The notes under the pieces were generated by a model. It had not been told where the DNA came from, ran no database searches, and saw only the letters and a list, made by a program, of their open reading frames with translations. Of a DNA stretch of 64,000 nt, positions 23,748 through 34,353 are shown one piece after another. Positions within the stretch are counted from its first letter, which is position 1; each line of letters starts with the position of its first letter. Made by a program: the position numbers and the translations under genes. The stretch is from the NCBI RefSeq assembly GCF_029784155.1, contig NC_073692.1, forward strand, positions 153,170,334-153,234,333, written 5' to 3'. The DNA comes from Uranotaenia lowii. Its lineage: Eukaryota > Arthropoda > Insecta > Diptera > Culicidae.

Positions 23748-25850
23748 TCTATATATATAAAAATGAATTTCTGTCTGTCTGTCTGTCTGTCTGTCTGCCT
23801 GTTCCCTATAGACTCGGAAACTACTGGACCGATTTGCGTGAAACTTGGCAGGTAGGGGTATTGGAGGCCGGGGAAGGTTCCTATTATGGTTTCAGACCCC
23901 TCCCTCTCTCATGAAGGGAGGGAGGGGCCTCCCAAACAAAAGTAAATTTTTTGCATAACTCGAAAACCCATCAAGCAAATGGTATCAAATTTGGCATGGG
24001 GTGGTATTTGGGAACGAGGAATATTTCTATGAATATGAGGTACCCCTCTCTCCTCTCAGAGGGATGATAGGAAGGGGGGAGGGGGGCTACCTTACAATTT
24101 TTCATATAACTCGAAAACTAATCAAGATATTGGAACCATATTTGGCACGGGAAGGTATTCGGATACGAAAAATATTTCAATGATGATTTGAGACCCCTCC
24201 CTCTTTCCAGTAGAAAGGGGGAGGGGGCCTCTTTCATATTTTTTAAAATAACTCAAAAACTAATAAAGCAAATGGAACCAAATTTGGCATGGGATGATAT
24301 TTGGATACGAAAAATATTTCTATGATTTTAAGAGACCCATCTTTCTTTCCAGTAGGGAGATATAAAGGGGGGAGAGGGGTCTCTTTTATAATGTTTTACA
24401 TAACTCAAAAACTAATTAGGCAAAGTGATCCAAATTTGGCATGAGCGGATATTTGGGAACGTGACATGTTCTAATGATTGTTTGAGACCCCTTCCTTCTT
24501 CCAGCGGGGAGAAAGGAAAGAGGAAGGGAAGTTTCATGCAATTTTTACTGCATAACTCAAGAACTACAACAGTAAATGGAACCAAATTTGGAATGGAGCG
24601 ACATTTGGGTACGAGAAATGCTTCTATGAATATTTGGTATCCCTCACTCCTTCAAACAGGTGGATGAAAAGGGGGAGGAGAGATTTCCCTTATAATTTTT
24701 AGTCTAACTGGAGAGCTGATCGAGCAAATATAACCATATTTGACATGTAAGGGTATTTGAATACGAGAAATGTTTCTATCATAAATTGAAGCCCTATCTT
24801 TTTTCAGTGGAAAGATATACAGGGGAAAAGAGGGGCTTCCATACAATTTTTTGCATAACTCGAGAATTTTTTTTTTGTTTTATTTAGGACCTTTTTATCA
24901 TTCGGTCCAAAACTCGAGAATTAATCGAACAAATGAAACCAAATTTGGCATCAAAAAGTATTTGAGTACGAAAAATACTTTTTCTATGTGAAACAATTCC
25001 TTTCTTGCAGTAGGATGATGGAATTGGGAATATAGGAAGGGAAGAGGAAGCTTACATTTAATTTTTTTTACCAAATCCGAGAAATGGACAAAACTTAACT
25101 TGGAAAATCATTTTTGTTTGATTCTATGATTATCTGACACTCCATTCTCCTTTCAGTCAGTAAGTACATAGGAAGAGGGAGGTGAGCCCAAACAATTTTG
25201 TTAGCATAAGTTCTTAATTTATGCTAACGATGCCAACAAATGAAGACAAATATGGCATGGAAAGGTACTTGATTACGAGATATGTTTCTACGGTTGTTAT
25301 AGACCTTTACGTTTTACAGTGTAGAGAGGGGAAGAAAGGAGGAGGCTCCATATACATTTTGTTGTAAGGCTTAAAAACTTATCAACCAATGGAACTATAT
25401 TTGATATAAGAGAATTTTTGGGAAAGAAAAAAAAGGGCATGATTATTGTGATCTTTAATGATTATTGTGACCTCCATTCGGCAGGGGGTGAAGCGAAGGA
25501 CAGGGGAGAGGGCTCTCTTATCAGTTTTTAAGCATGAATCCAGAACATATCAAGAAAAAACAACCATATTATATAAGTAAGATTGTTTGCGTACGATTAA
25601 TGTGAGACATTTCAGACAGATTAAAATTATCAGATCATTAACACAAATTTATAGAGCAAGATTCAGAATATTAGTTTAAGTTTTCTTTGTGTTGCAATTT
25701 GAAACTCCACCTGCAGCTCTCATTTTATAGCGGTTGCGGTTATGTTATAATTTGATTTAAAATAATGCCAATAAAACAATAAAATTTGAATAATTTTTGA
25801 AAATATCATTTGATTTTGAAAGGTGTAGCAAAGCACACCGGGTCGGCTAG
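23748..25850 (+). mobile_element. Helitron 2, non-autonomous, with ~145-150-bp internal repeats
   Basis: The element starts TC (TCTATATATATAAAAATG) after an A. It ends GGCTAG before a T, with a hairpin GGTGT..ACACC at 25,822-25,839 just before CTAG. Near the 5' end is (CTGT)n followed by CCTATAGACTCGGAAACT, a recurrent Helitron head in insects. The body is about ten or more diverged copies of a unit containing CATAACTCGAAAAC, ACCAAATTTGGCATG and GAGAAATATTTCTATGA plus a purine-rich GAGGGGGG segment. No protein is encoded. It belongs to a different subfamily from Helitrons 1 and 3. Confidence 0.85.
24869..24910 (-). mobile_element. 42-bp retroelement 3'-end insertion with 12-bp TSD
   Basis: AACTCGAGAATT occurs at 24,857-24,868 and 24,911-24,922, flanking 42 bases. 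On the minus strand the insert reads GGACCGAATGATAAAAAGGT, then CCTAAATAAAAC and a poly-A run. It is the extreme 3' tail of a non-LTR element, so severely 5'-truncated that only the terminus was copied, landing in one repeat unit of Helitron 2. Confidence 0.75.
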
Positions 25851-26332
25851 TATTACATAAAACACTGATAATCAACAAATAAAAAGACGAGTTTGAGAAA
25901 TTAAATGAAATATATCTTAAATAAATGATTTTTAATAAGGATTGGCCCGTAAATAGCTTTTCACACCATGATACAAACAAAAAACTTGGTTATGTACACA
26001 AAAATACGCATCTTTTGGTGGCATTTGTGTTAAAATAATTTACGCTAAGTACACATCTCGGTCACTTAAATAAAAACCCGATTTAATACTCTTAACAGTG
26101 GATTGGAGGCTTTTTTACAGAGTGTAAATTATCTTTGGAAGCATATGTCACAATGATGGATACCTTATTCCTGAATTATATATTATTAATCTATTAAAAA
26201 GATTAAAGAAAATCAAAAGCAAAAATTACTAAACTCAATATAAAAAATAGAAGGCCAGTACGTATTTAGGAGGATAAGCGAACTGATATTTAAGGAGTTC
26301 ATTTACTATCAAAATAATTCGAACTGTTTAAG
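25851..26332. other. AT-rich DNA, nothing recognised
   Basis: No gene or repeat is recognised apart from the GTTTAAG target copy at its right edge. Confidence 0.5.
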
Positions 26333-27670
26333 CACAGACAAACAGACAGGACACTTAGAAGAAAAAACGGTTGATTTTTCGCAAAGTGATTACATTGCCA
26401 TCTAGCGGCGACATTGCCTACCAAATACTTTTACGATTTATCAAATGATCTAGGAAGCCTTTGACAATTTGATGTTCCAAAAAAATGTAAACAAAGAAAA
26501 TATTAGATTCTGTTCTGTTATTCCTTTTTAAAGTTGAAGCTGGATCAGATCTGAAGGCGGCGAAGTTCAGTACGTATAACGGAATGTGTAATTAATGGCA
26601 ACAAGAAAAATAACAAAATAACAGCATTCGACTTAAGCTTTCGGAAGAAAATAAAGATTTATTCAGAAGTTCGTAAGTTCACAGTGAGATCATCTTAATG
26701 CATAATTTTATTTTACAGCTGCAGATAACTCTACAAATGTATGATTCCATCAAGCATTACTGTAGAACAAATTACCGTTTCGACATCCGGCAAACCCAAC
26801 AAAACTTGTTTTTTCACTCCTTTTTCAAAAGGATACATTTTCGGAGCGATTTCGGAATAGTTACTTATCAACAATTTTCGACCTTTGCAAATTCTGGCCA
26901 ATGCATTGGTTGCAGTGCAGTTCATTTCGATTTTCAACAAATAAAATAAGTTTTTAAATAATGTATTTTAATGTATTATCCAAAGTCGGAAAAAAACAAA
27001 TTTACTACATACAATCCTTCTTAGCTTGAACTTGAATTAAAACCCCTTGTTTGATCCTTGATATGTTTAAATATTATTTCACTCATATATGTACATTTTG
27101 TACATAAGCAAACACTTGAAGAGTTTTCTTTGTTTTAGACTGCTTAGAGGTAGATTTTGGAAGTATCCTGGAATCATCAAAAGAAATCCTCGTCGTATTT
27201 TCTCAACACTGCAGATGCATTTCGGCCAATCAACACAGCATTTCGACAGCATAAAGGTGCTCCTAACAGAGTTGTAACGCATTCAACAGCCCTCGGCATG
27301 TAAGACGATTGTTTCATTTTTTTTTCTTTGATGAGGGGACCGCAGAGCTCGTAACTATGAATCCATGTCACAACTAAATCAAAAACGTTAATTTTAAGTA
27401 AAAAGAAACATGAAAATATTAAAATCTACTTACATTCAAAAGCCAGGATATTGTTTTGTAAAAGTAAGTTTTGCTCGTACACTTCTCGGTGAATTTTATT
27501 TTGGATACAGTTTCTGGTTGTCACGCAATGATAAACAAACACAGTCAGCTACTACGATGATAAAAATCAATTTTTCAAAAAATTGAAGTGGCGCAATCTG
27601 GTGTCGACATTGCCTACCATTTATGGTTTTGCGAAGAATGAAAATAGAGTGTCCCGTCTGTTTGTCTGTG
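26333..27670. mobile_element. 1.34-kb TIR element (CACAGACAAACAGAC ends), 7-bp TSD
   Basis: The left end is CACAGACAAACAGACAGGAC. The right end is its inverted copy with one change (GTCCCGTCTGTTTGTCTGTG). Inverted similarity continues inward for about 110 bases, including GACATTGCCTACCA on the left and its complement near 27,615. GTTTAAG flanks both sides (26,326-26,332 and 27,671-27,677). A 7-bp duplication is unusual; P-type elements make 7-8 bp. No transposase was recognised in the interior, which holds only short minus-strand open frames near 26,731-26,940 and 27,079-27,371. The superfamily is left open. Confidence 0.75.
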
Positions 27671-27677
27671 GTTTAAG

Positions 27678-28926
27678 TTTGAGTGCCACATTTCTCGACG
27701 CTCACTAGTGGTCAAGGTATTAACCTCCTAAACTCTCATGATAGATGTCGTGGGATTGATTCTCGACTGTAGGATGAACTTTTTGTCAAATTTGCGATCG
27801 CCTCTGTTATTAATTTAGCGATTGCTGGCTACTGCTGCTGAGCAAATGGCTACCTTTTTTGGAGCCAACGTAAGCATGATATTTCTTATTTACTATGGAA
27901 TAGAACAATTTAAAACAATTTAGTTTTTTTTTGTTATTAAAATATGACCTACAGGAAAAAAATCAATTTTTTTAAACTAAATTCTTCAAAATCGTAAAAC
28001 TCAGAATAGGAGAAAGGGTGATAAGAACGTTTCAATGGAACATACACACAAAATTTCCGAGGCCGAAAATTAGCAAAATTTTGCTCAAATTTGACCAGCT
28101 AATAACTTAGCAATCAATTTAGCAAATTTTTTTTACTAAAATTTTAGCAAAATACCCAAAAGTGTCCGGACTAAATTTTTACTAATTTTTTAGTAAGAAA
28201 ATCATTGTTTACTAAAATTTTAGCAAATTTTTTTTTCGAAGAATTACTACATTTTTAATAAATTTTCAATTTTTTCGTTAGTTTATGGGTATTTCTTTAA
28301 AAATAAAAAGAAAAGTGTTGCATTTTGTAATAAATTTATTTTCAACCGAACAACTCCGCGCCATTGCTCATAGCTTCCGAAAATTCGGGCCTTGAGTAAA
28401 AAATTGCTCTTTTATCGGTCATTCGGAGAAGTTTTTTTAGTAATATCCAGCACTGCCCAACACATAAAGCCGAATCATTGAGTTGCTTGCCTGCAGATTT
28501 TTTCCCGGGACAAAAAATCCATGTTATTGGTCGGTGATGAAAGCTGGGAATAGGAAGTGAAAAATAGTTTCAATTAACATCTTTGTAATTTGTTTAAGAC
28601 ATTTCTAATCAGCTTTGATTTAAGTTTCGATATACTAAATCATAATCAGATAACATATTTAGATCCAAAATCAAGATTTAAGAAAATGATTAAGATATTT
28701 TTTTTCCATTTTTCGGGTGTTCTTGAGATCTGTTTCTGACGACTTAATTTCTGATTATGAGGATTTCAGTTAAAAATCACCATCAGGTTGGAAATAATTA
28801 TTATTAATAAATTTTGCAGCACGAGCACATTATTAGATGTTATGAATAAGGCAACCTTTCAAAACATCATATTTCAAAATAAAAGTAGTTGATTCAGATA
28901 AATAAATCATAATAATTCTCAGAAGT
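27678..28926. other. AT-rich DNA with repeated ACTAAAATTTTAGCAAA
   Basis: Between about 28,060 and 28,230 the self-complementary core ACTAAAATTTTAG(T/C) and relatives of TTTTAGCAAATTTT recur several times. This looks like the core of a decayed palindromic short element. No gene is seen. Confidence 0.45.
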
Positions 28927-29259
28927 TCAAATTTTCAAAATGAAGCGTAAGAAAACCATTCCATAGAACGGAACTTCAGATTTTATTTCTATGCATGTTC
29001 CAGTATACATAATAATAATTGAATGGGGTTGAATGAATTTTAAAAGATTTTTATCAATTTTTGATTTCAAATGGTGGGTACAAATATCGTTCAATTTTTT
29101 TTTAATTTGTGAAAATAACAGTGCAAAAAGCTCCCCGAGCGTTATTTGGCTCACGTACTCCTTACTATAGACATAAATTATTTGAATTTCCTTAAATATA
29201 CCCGCAAAATTGCTTGGTGTCTTTCTATGTATGTACCTATCACCATTTGGTTTTAAAAT
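28927..29259 (-). CDS. terminal exon of an unrecognised minus-strand gene
   Basis: On the minus strand, a CAG acceptor (TATATTCAGAACAG) is followed by 110 open codons and TGA. The frame is in phase 0, as required by the exon at 29,341-29,454. It begins ILKPNGDRYIHRKTPSNF, has a hydrophobic stretch LGELFALLFSQ, a basic segment IKKKLNDI, and ends FYGMVFLRFILKI. An open run of this length is notable in such AT-rich DNA. I do not recognise the protein family and see no transposase or RT motif. It could be a host gene, an old pseudogene or a TE-encoded protein. Coding status is inferred only from splice signals and phase. Confidence 0.45.
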   Translation of the reverse strand: MLKPNGDRYIHRKTPSNFAGIFKEIQIIYVYSKEYVSQITLGELFALLFSQIKKKLNDICTHHLKSKIDKNLLKFIQPHSIIIMYTGTCIEIKSEVPFYGMVFLRFILKI

Positions 29260-29340
29260 CTGTTCTGAATATACTTTTTTATTATTATAGTTGAAATCAA
29301 CTCACCTAGTTCTTGTTTTGTTTAAAATAAGACCACTTAC

Positions 29341-29454
29341 CAGCAGATTTTCCAATTGAATGTTATGCTTGCTTTCGCCGATGGCTAGGGGTTTTGGTTT
29401 CGAATCCGTGGAATTGCAATCGGCAGTCGATGTATCTCGAATATAATCAAAAAC
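29341..29454 (-). CDS. internal 38-codon exon of the same unrecognised gene
   Basis: On the minus strand, an acceptor ATTTCTTTTTAG precedes GTTTTTGATTATATTCG. The donor after AATCTGCTG is GTAAGTGG, a near-perfect consensus. The enclosed 114 bases are exactly 38 open codons (VFDYIRDTSTADCN at the start, HNIQLENLL at the end), with both junctions in phase 0. Paired strong splice sites plus an open frame divisible by three support a real exon. The next intron to 29,259 is only about 80 bases, typical of short dipteran introns. Confidence 0.5.
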
Positions 29455-29567
29455 CTAAAAAGAAATCTATTCTTTCAAACTAATTCAATTTGTGTTTTAA
29501 AACGGTAAAGGGACGAATTTTGATCCAATGAAATTGCAAAATTGATGTCTCTTTATACACCACTTAC

Positions 29568-29787
29568 CCTGTACTTGGTGGCGCTTATTTCCACAAAAAC
29601 CTTTTTGGTTTTGACAGTGATAGTACTATGGATCTTTCCACCAGTAGTTTCGCTCCGTGGTTAGGGTTGGTGCACTGGTTCCATCGGAGCCGGTTTGTTC
29701 CGACCAAAAACGTTTAAACAAATCGAGCTCCCGGTAGGAGGCTTCCATGTTGGCCACCAGAAGCATCATGTCCGACAAATTCGAGCT
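29568..29787 (-). pseudogene. upstream exon of the same gene, apparently frameshifted
   Basis: The minus-strand donor is TACAGG/GTAAGTG at 29,561-29,568. The frame needed to join the next exon reads ETTGGKIHSTITVKTKK then VFVEISATKYR back to about 29,660. Further upstream a different frame is open: MMLLVANMEASYRELDLFKR, then TTERNYWWKDP and a stop. The two frames overlap with a one-base shift. Either a base was lost or gained (pseudogene), or one of the frames is not used. The start of the gene is not found. A possible earlier acceptor CCGTTTCAG lies near 29,872. Confidence 0.35.
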
Positions 29788-30289
29788 ACTTTCCACACAA
29801 TGTCAGCTGTTGTTATGAGAAGTCAGTTCCCCTTTGCCTGTTGGGTAAACTTTTTTCTCATTTTGCTGAAACGGAAAATTTTGTTTAAAATTTTATAAAA
29901 AATTCATTCAATTGAAAAATACCTGTTTACCTTAACGAGCAAAATCTGAAAAATCTTCTACTCGAACGGTGGCGACGGAACTGCCAATAGATTAATACCA
30001 GAAGCAGATTTTTTTTCCGAGCAGTGCGGTTCTCAACGGTTGAAGCTCCGGAGATAAGACTTGACCTTCATCGCAGTGGAAATCGTAGGGAAAGGGTTAG
30101 ACCACGATCGGGAAATACCCACGCGTAGAGTGGTTCTCGACGTCGAGTGAGCCATTCGAATCGGAAAAGGATGAAGACATCATCCGTCCTTCCTGGGGAT
30201 CATCCGAGTAGTTTCGTAATGCCCCGAACGTGTGTTGTGACAGGCGCGTGTCTAGGATAAGCTGCTCTCGATCGGCACACGACAGGCCT
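29788..30289. other. unassigned DNA upstream of the minisatellite
   Basis: The part from about 30,000 is GC-richer, but stops occur in all frames and no family was recognised. Confidence 0.4.
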
Positions 30290-30635
30290 AAAGGTGGAAA
30301 ACCTCGAATCCTGAAGATAAGAGATCGGGCTTGGAGTCGTTAAAGGGAAGGTCAGGCCTCGAGTCTTCAGGAGGAGAGGTTTGTGTGGTCACCCCCGAGT
30401 CTTTACGATAAGAGGTGTCTCGAGTCGCAAGAGGAAAGATCAGGCCTTTAAACATCAAGATGAGTAATATAAGTGGTTACTTGGAGTCATTACGAGGAGA
30501 AGTCATATCTTGAGTCGCTAGAGAAGAGATCGGGACTTGAATTGTCCAGAAAAGAGGTATGTGTACGTCAACCTCGAGTCGATGCGAGGAAGGGGTCGGA
30601 TCTCGAGTCGTAAGAGGAGAGACCAGGCCTCGAAT
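30290..30635. repeat. minisatellite, CTCGAGTCGTAAGAGGAGAG-like units, left block
   Basis: Units beginning CTCGAGTC or TTGGAGTC repeat every 26-36 bases with variable endings. Three ending types (..GATCGGG, ..GTCAGG and a longer ..TGTGTGGTCAC) cycle in order, giving a higher-order period of about 90 bases. The array is split by the R1-clade element and continues at 33,605-33,745. It ends with the target copy AGGCCTCGAAT at 30,625-30,635. Confidence 0.75.
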
Positions 30636-31676
30636 GCCAGCTCAGAAGCGATTGCCAGTTCCCAATACCCTCTGCAGGATAATAGGAAGCTTCTTCGGAA
30701 ATCTAGTTCTGACGTACGAAACCGAAACTGGATAACGATCTACTGCCTTAACAGCAGGTGTTCCACAGGGTTCCCTACTCGGACCTGTGCTTTGGAATGC
30801 CATGTATAATGACGCGTTAACGCTGAAACTACCAGCAGGCGTGCAGATATTTAGTCGGATTTGCTGAGGATAGCGTGCTCATGATCACTGGCGAAACAAT
30901 CGAGGAGGTAGAAGACCTAGCAACGGAGTCCGTAGAAAGGGTTGGCATCTGGATGGAGGGAGTTAAGCTTCAGATAGCTCACCATAAAACCGAAGTTCTG
31001 CTCGTGACCAACAAAAGAGTTGTGCCGCACATGGAAATTACTGTTGGAGGACACACGACATCTTCGAAACAGCAGCTGAAATACCTTGGAGTAATGGTCG
31101 ACAATCGCTTAAGTTTTGGTGCGCATGTCAAATACTGTTGTGAAAGTGCATCGAAAGTCATAGATTCATTGGCCTGAATTATGCCAAACTGCCATGGTCC
31201 AAAGAGCAGCAAGAGAGTCTCCTTGCGAGCGTAGCACTGTCGAAACTACGATACGGAGGAGCGGCCTGGAGCCCCGTGATATAGGTAGAGCGCAACAGAT
31301 CCAAATTACGGAGCACACATCGGCCGATAGCCATGCGAGTTTCCTGTGCATGCAGGACCAATCAGCAGGTGCAGCTTTTGTCATCGCGGGCATGATTCCC
31401 ATCGACATAACTCTGGCGGAGGATATGGAGTGTTACAAAGCAAGAGCTATTAGAGGAGTGCGTAAAATTCAACGAGCAGCGTCAATGCTCAAGTGGCAGG
31501 AGCAATGGACGCATCGAACAACGCAAGATGGACGCATTGGTTAATCCTGCGACTTTCAGACTGGGTAAATCGGAAGTATGGTGAGGTCAACTTCTACCTG
31601 ACGCAGTTTCTTTCAGGTCATGGGTGCTTCAAGCAATACCTACAATACCGATGCATCGGTTTAAGCTTATCAGCTC
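30636..31676 (+). mobile_element. R1-clade non-LTR retrotransposon, 5' portion
   Basis: The element is 5'-truncated inside the RT domain. In order it shows a degraded RIIGSFFGN block, TAGVPQGSLLGPVLWNAMY (about 30,750), the lost catalytic box (a frameshift at 30,850-30,870 destroys the expected FADD), ITGETIEEVEDLATESVERV and KTEVLLVTNKR (to about 31,015). It continues with LKYLGVMVDNRLSFGAHVK (about 31,080), CVIAGMIPI-like sequence near 31,380, and VNRKYGEVNFYLTQFLSGHG (about 31,565-31,625), which is the conserved R1-clade C-terminal region. TSD AGGCCTCGAAT at both outer edges (30,625-30,635; 33,594-33,604) fixes the limits. It is inactive. Confidence 0.9.
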
Positions 31677-32745
31677 TGCGACGTAGTTCCACCTCCCCGT
31701 GGTGCAGAGTGGAAACGTGTCTGCAAGTCCGGCGTATTGCAGATGTACGGCCAAGAGAACTACACCAAACCCACTAGAGGCCGTCGACGGGTCTGCCAAA
31801 CCCGCGCGGAAGAAGTGGTGCACCCGGGTACTTAGGTACCAGTACTTGGGTGTGTGCGTGATGGTCCAACACGCTTTCGGGGGGTCATGACCCTGATATG
31901 CGGATGCGACCCGAGGGAGAGCGATCGCCAACTTGTTTTGCGCTTCGGTGGGTATAGACCCGACTCGTAAAATGAGTAGATGCGCAAAGTGGTGGCCAAT
32001 GGTGGACCGATCACTTAGGGCCGTGTTTACACGTCAGTGTCCGAGAGGCACATTTTGCCGGAGGTATCAGGGTTCGACACGCGTTTCGGGAATTGATGCG
32101 CCTGAACCGCGAGTGTGACCTGATGAGGGCGTTCTATAGCTCGATCTGCGCTTCGGGTGGTCAAGCGCCCGACTTGAAGATCGGGTAGTTGCGCTGAGTG
32201 GTAACTTAAGTCAACACTATTTGTGAGTTCGGAGGAGTCTGAGTCCTACACGTGGCTTAGGAGGCTTACCCCTCCTACCCGCGTGTTTGAACAGAGAAAG
32301 TGTCGTCAACAACTCGCTTTGTGTTTCTGGATCTTGGACTGGATTCACAAAGTTAGTAGTTGCGCTGTGTGGGGATGTCGGATGCACGATGAGATGTCGG
32401 ATCCTAACTCGTCATAGGAGGGATTGAGCATCGAGTTGTATTAGAATGAGGCATTGCTAGTAGAGGATTCGGAAACGAGTATTGCCTTGGAGCGCACTAG
32501 CGCGAATTGACCTCCCACTATTGAAGTAAAGTGTGTCAAACAGTTCGAGGTGGGAACAAAGGTCAGTGGCCCCAGGTGGACTTTATGGCGTAGGGGGCAC
32601 AGTGTTCCTTAGCATTGTATCATGAGTCGTCCAATTGCACCCATGGACCCAGAGTAGCAAACTGGGGGGACGCGGTGGCTCGCCGTGCCTTGGAATGCAA
32701 TCCGTTAATTGGATTTACCACCTGGGTTAACAACTAATAAAAAAA
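31677..32745 (+). mobile_element. 1.07-kb GC-rich non-coding retroposon, copy 1
   Basis: The insertion lies inside the C-terminal region of the R1 element and is flanked by AAGCTTATCAGCTC (31,663-31,676 and 32,746-32,759). It starts TGCGACGTAGTTCC and ends GGGTTAACAACTAATAA plus poly-A. A second full-length copy lies inverted at 36,945-37,999, with long identical stretches and its own 15-bp TSD. No long reading frame is conserved. The body contains three related boxes of form TAGWTGCGCWRWGTGG at about 31,978, 32,186 and 32,357. Each follows a CGCTT..GGAC/CCCGACT-type segment, one forming the hairpin CCCGA-n8-TCGGG at 32,168-32,185. TSDs and poly-A show copying by a LINE machinery; the source of its parts is unknown. 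Confidence 0.85.
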
Positions 32746-33593
32746 AAGCTTATCAGCTCGCCTTATTGCCCGGAATACGTAGATACGGAGGAATCGGCAG
32801 AAAATGCTATCTTTGTCTGTCCCAGGTTCTTTTCAAGGCGTCAACAACAAATTTGAACGCTGAAAATATTGTGAGTGAAATGTGTTTCGACGAACAGTCG
32901 TGGCGTGCTATAAATGCTATAAATGCTATAAATCTCGTAAATCATGCGCGATCTAATGAGAATCAGGAAAGATGATGAACGGAGATAGCGAGATAGTCGA
33001 CCAAATTCGACAAACTAACGGAAGGTCTTGGGCCTCGTATGATACTACAACTCAAAAGCAACGCGATCTTAGGGCACGGTATTACCCTAATCTGGACTCA
33101 TACGTGTGGTGGGACTTAAAAGGTCTCACGTACTCAGCTACGATCTTTCCTGCAACAAAGGGAAGCGGAGATACCATTCGGGGTGGTCGTGACGGGATTC
33201 TAGCTAGGTAGTTTCTCAAACGGCCATGCCTTGGTGGTTAGAAATCCTGCGGGAGTGGATGCTGTGGCGAGCGCGAGTTACTTTGAAAGCATTACCTAAC
33301 CGGCACACGTCTCGGGGTCTTCCGTACCAGTCTGAAGTTGGCGACAGAGGAAAAGGAGAAGGAGGAAAAAGGAGAAAGAGGATACAGGAGAAAGATCAAA
33401 ATTGAGAAAGAGGAAAAGGGTGAGGTGTATAAATGCTTGAGCACAGCCTACCCCTTGATGTAGTATCATAGGGCGAAACCATGGGGCACATCTGGCCTAC
33501 GAAGCCCAAGGTGGTTTCAGTGGGACGAACCCACTCACGGCAGCAAACACCCGGCTGTTATGATTGGAATTCAAATTTCCATCTTGTAAAAAA
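32746..33593 (+). mobile_element. R1-clade retrotransposon, 3' portion and UTR
   Basis: This continues the element cut at 31,676. The zinc-finger-like C-terminus is recognisable in pieces: CPEYVDTEESAEN in one frame, then VCPRFFS, then ENIVSEMCFDEQSWRAI (about 32,853-32,915). A purine-rich stretch at 33,345-33,420 and a 3' UTR follow. The element ends in TCTTGTAAAAAAA at 33,593 next to the right TSD copy. The codon ATAAATGCT is triplicated near 32,910-32,935. Several frameshifts show decay. Confidence 0.8.
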
Positions 33594-33604
33594 AGGCCTC
33601 GAAT

Positions 33605-33745
33605 CACGAAGAGGAAGGGTTTATTTGGGGATCTCGAGTCATTGTGGGGAGATGTCTGTTTTTTTTTTGTTTTTTGTCGGTTCTCAAGTCGTTAGAGAAG
33701 AGTTCAGACGTCGTCGAGTCGTAAGGATGAAAGGTTTTGCTAAAA
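33605..33745. repeat. minisatellite, right block
   Basis: The CTCGAGTC-type units resume exactly after the R1 TSD (GAATCACGAAGAGGAAGG, CTCGAGTCATTGTGGGGAG, CTCAAGTCGTTAGAGAAGAG, CGAGTCGTAAGGATG). This proves the R1 element landed in a pre-existing array. Confidence 0.75.
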
Positions 33746-34353
33746 GTGTTCCCATTTATTTATATTTATTGCCTTGAAGCGCACTTCACAGCAAAAAATT
33801 TCTAAAAGTATACGGAATCTAAAACACGAGTGATCTATTTTTTACAAGGGTAATGAAAAAAAGATGTAATTTTCCACTCCATTTGATGTAATTTTAGTCT
33901 TTTTTCAAAAAGCGGATAGAAATAAATTGTTTTGCTATAATTTTACATTCCGTGATGTAAAAATCAACTGGTTAATGAAATTTATATCACAAACAGTGTA
34001 AAATTATATCTGTGGAATTTAAAATTGAATGAAACAGTCTGCCTTAGCCATTAGCCAGTCAAGTCAGGATTCGGAAACCGAGTATCTTGTTTTCAAGACG
34101 CAGCTCCAGCATCTCAACACTTTGCTAAAATTGGTGGGTTTCTGTGAAAAATAAAGAAATGATGTTATTGAAAGTATTAAGTTATGTCTCGATTACAGCG
34201 TCGGATGAGTGGCAGAGATCCGATAAGATTGTCTGGAGAGAAATTTGCCTGAACGATCCAAGGCCTTTGTTAACAAAAACACATCCTGACCCGGCTGATG
34301 ACGTGTGAATTCGGACCATGACAGTGCGGAAAGGTATTCCCTTTGGTCCCCCA
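33746..34353. other. non-coding DNA, no gene recognised
   Basis: From about 33,790 to 34,020 the motif ATGTAATTTTA and its complement recur, suggesting a worn short inverted-repeat element. The rest is unassigned. Confidence 0.4.

Noticed and set aside
23763..23805. (CTGT)n run as an independent microsatellite locus
   Set aside because: It is part of the conserved Helitron 2 head, with only about five units.
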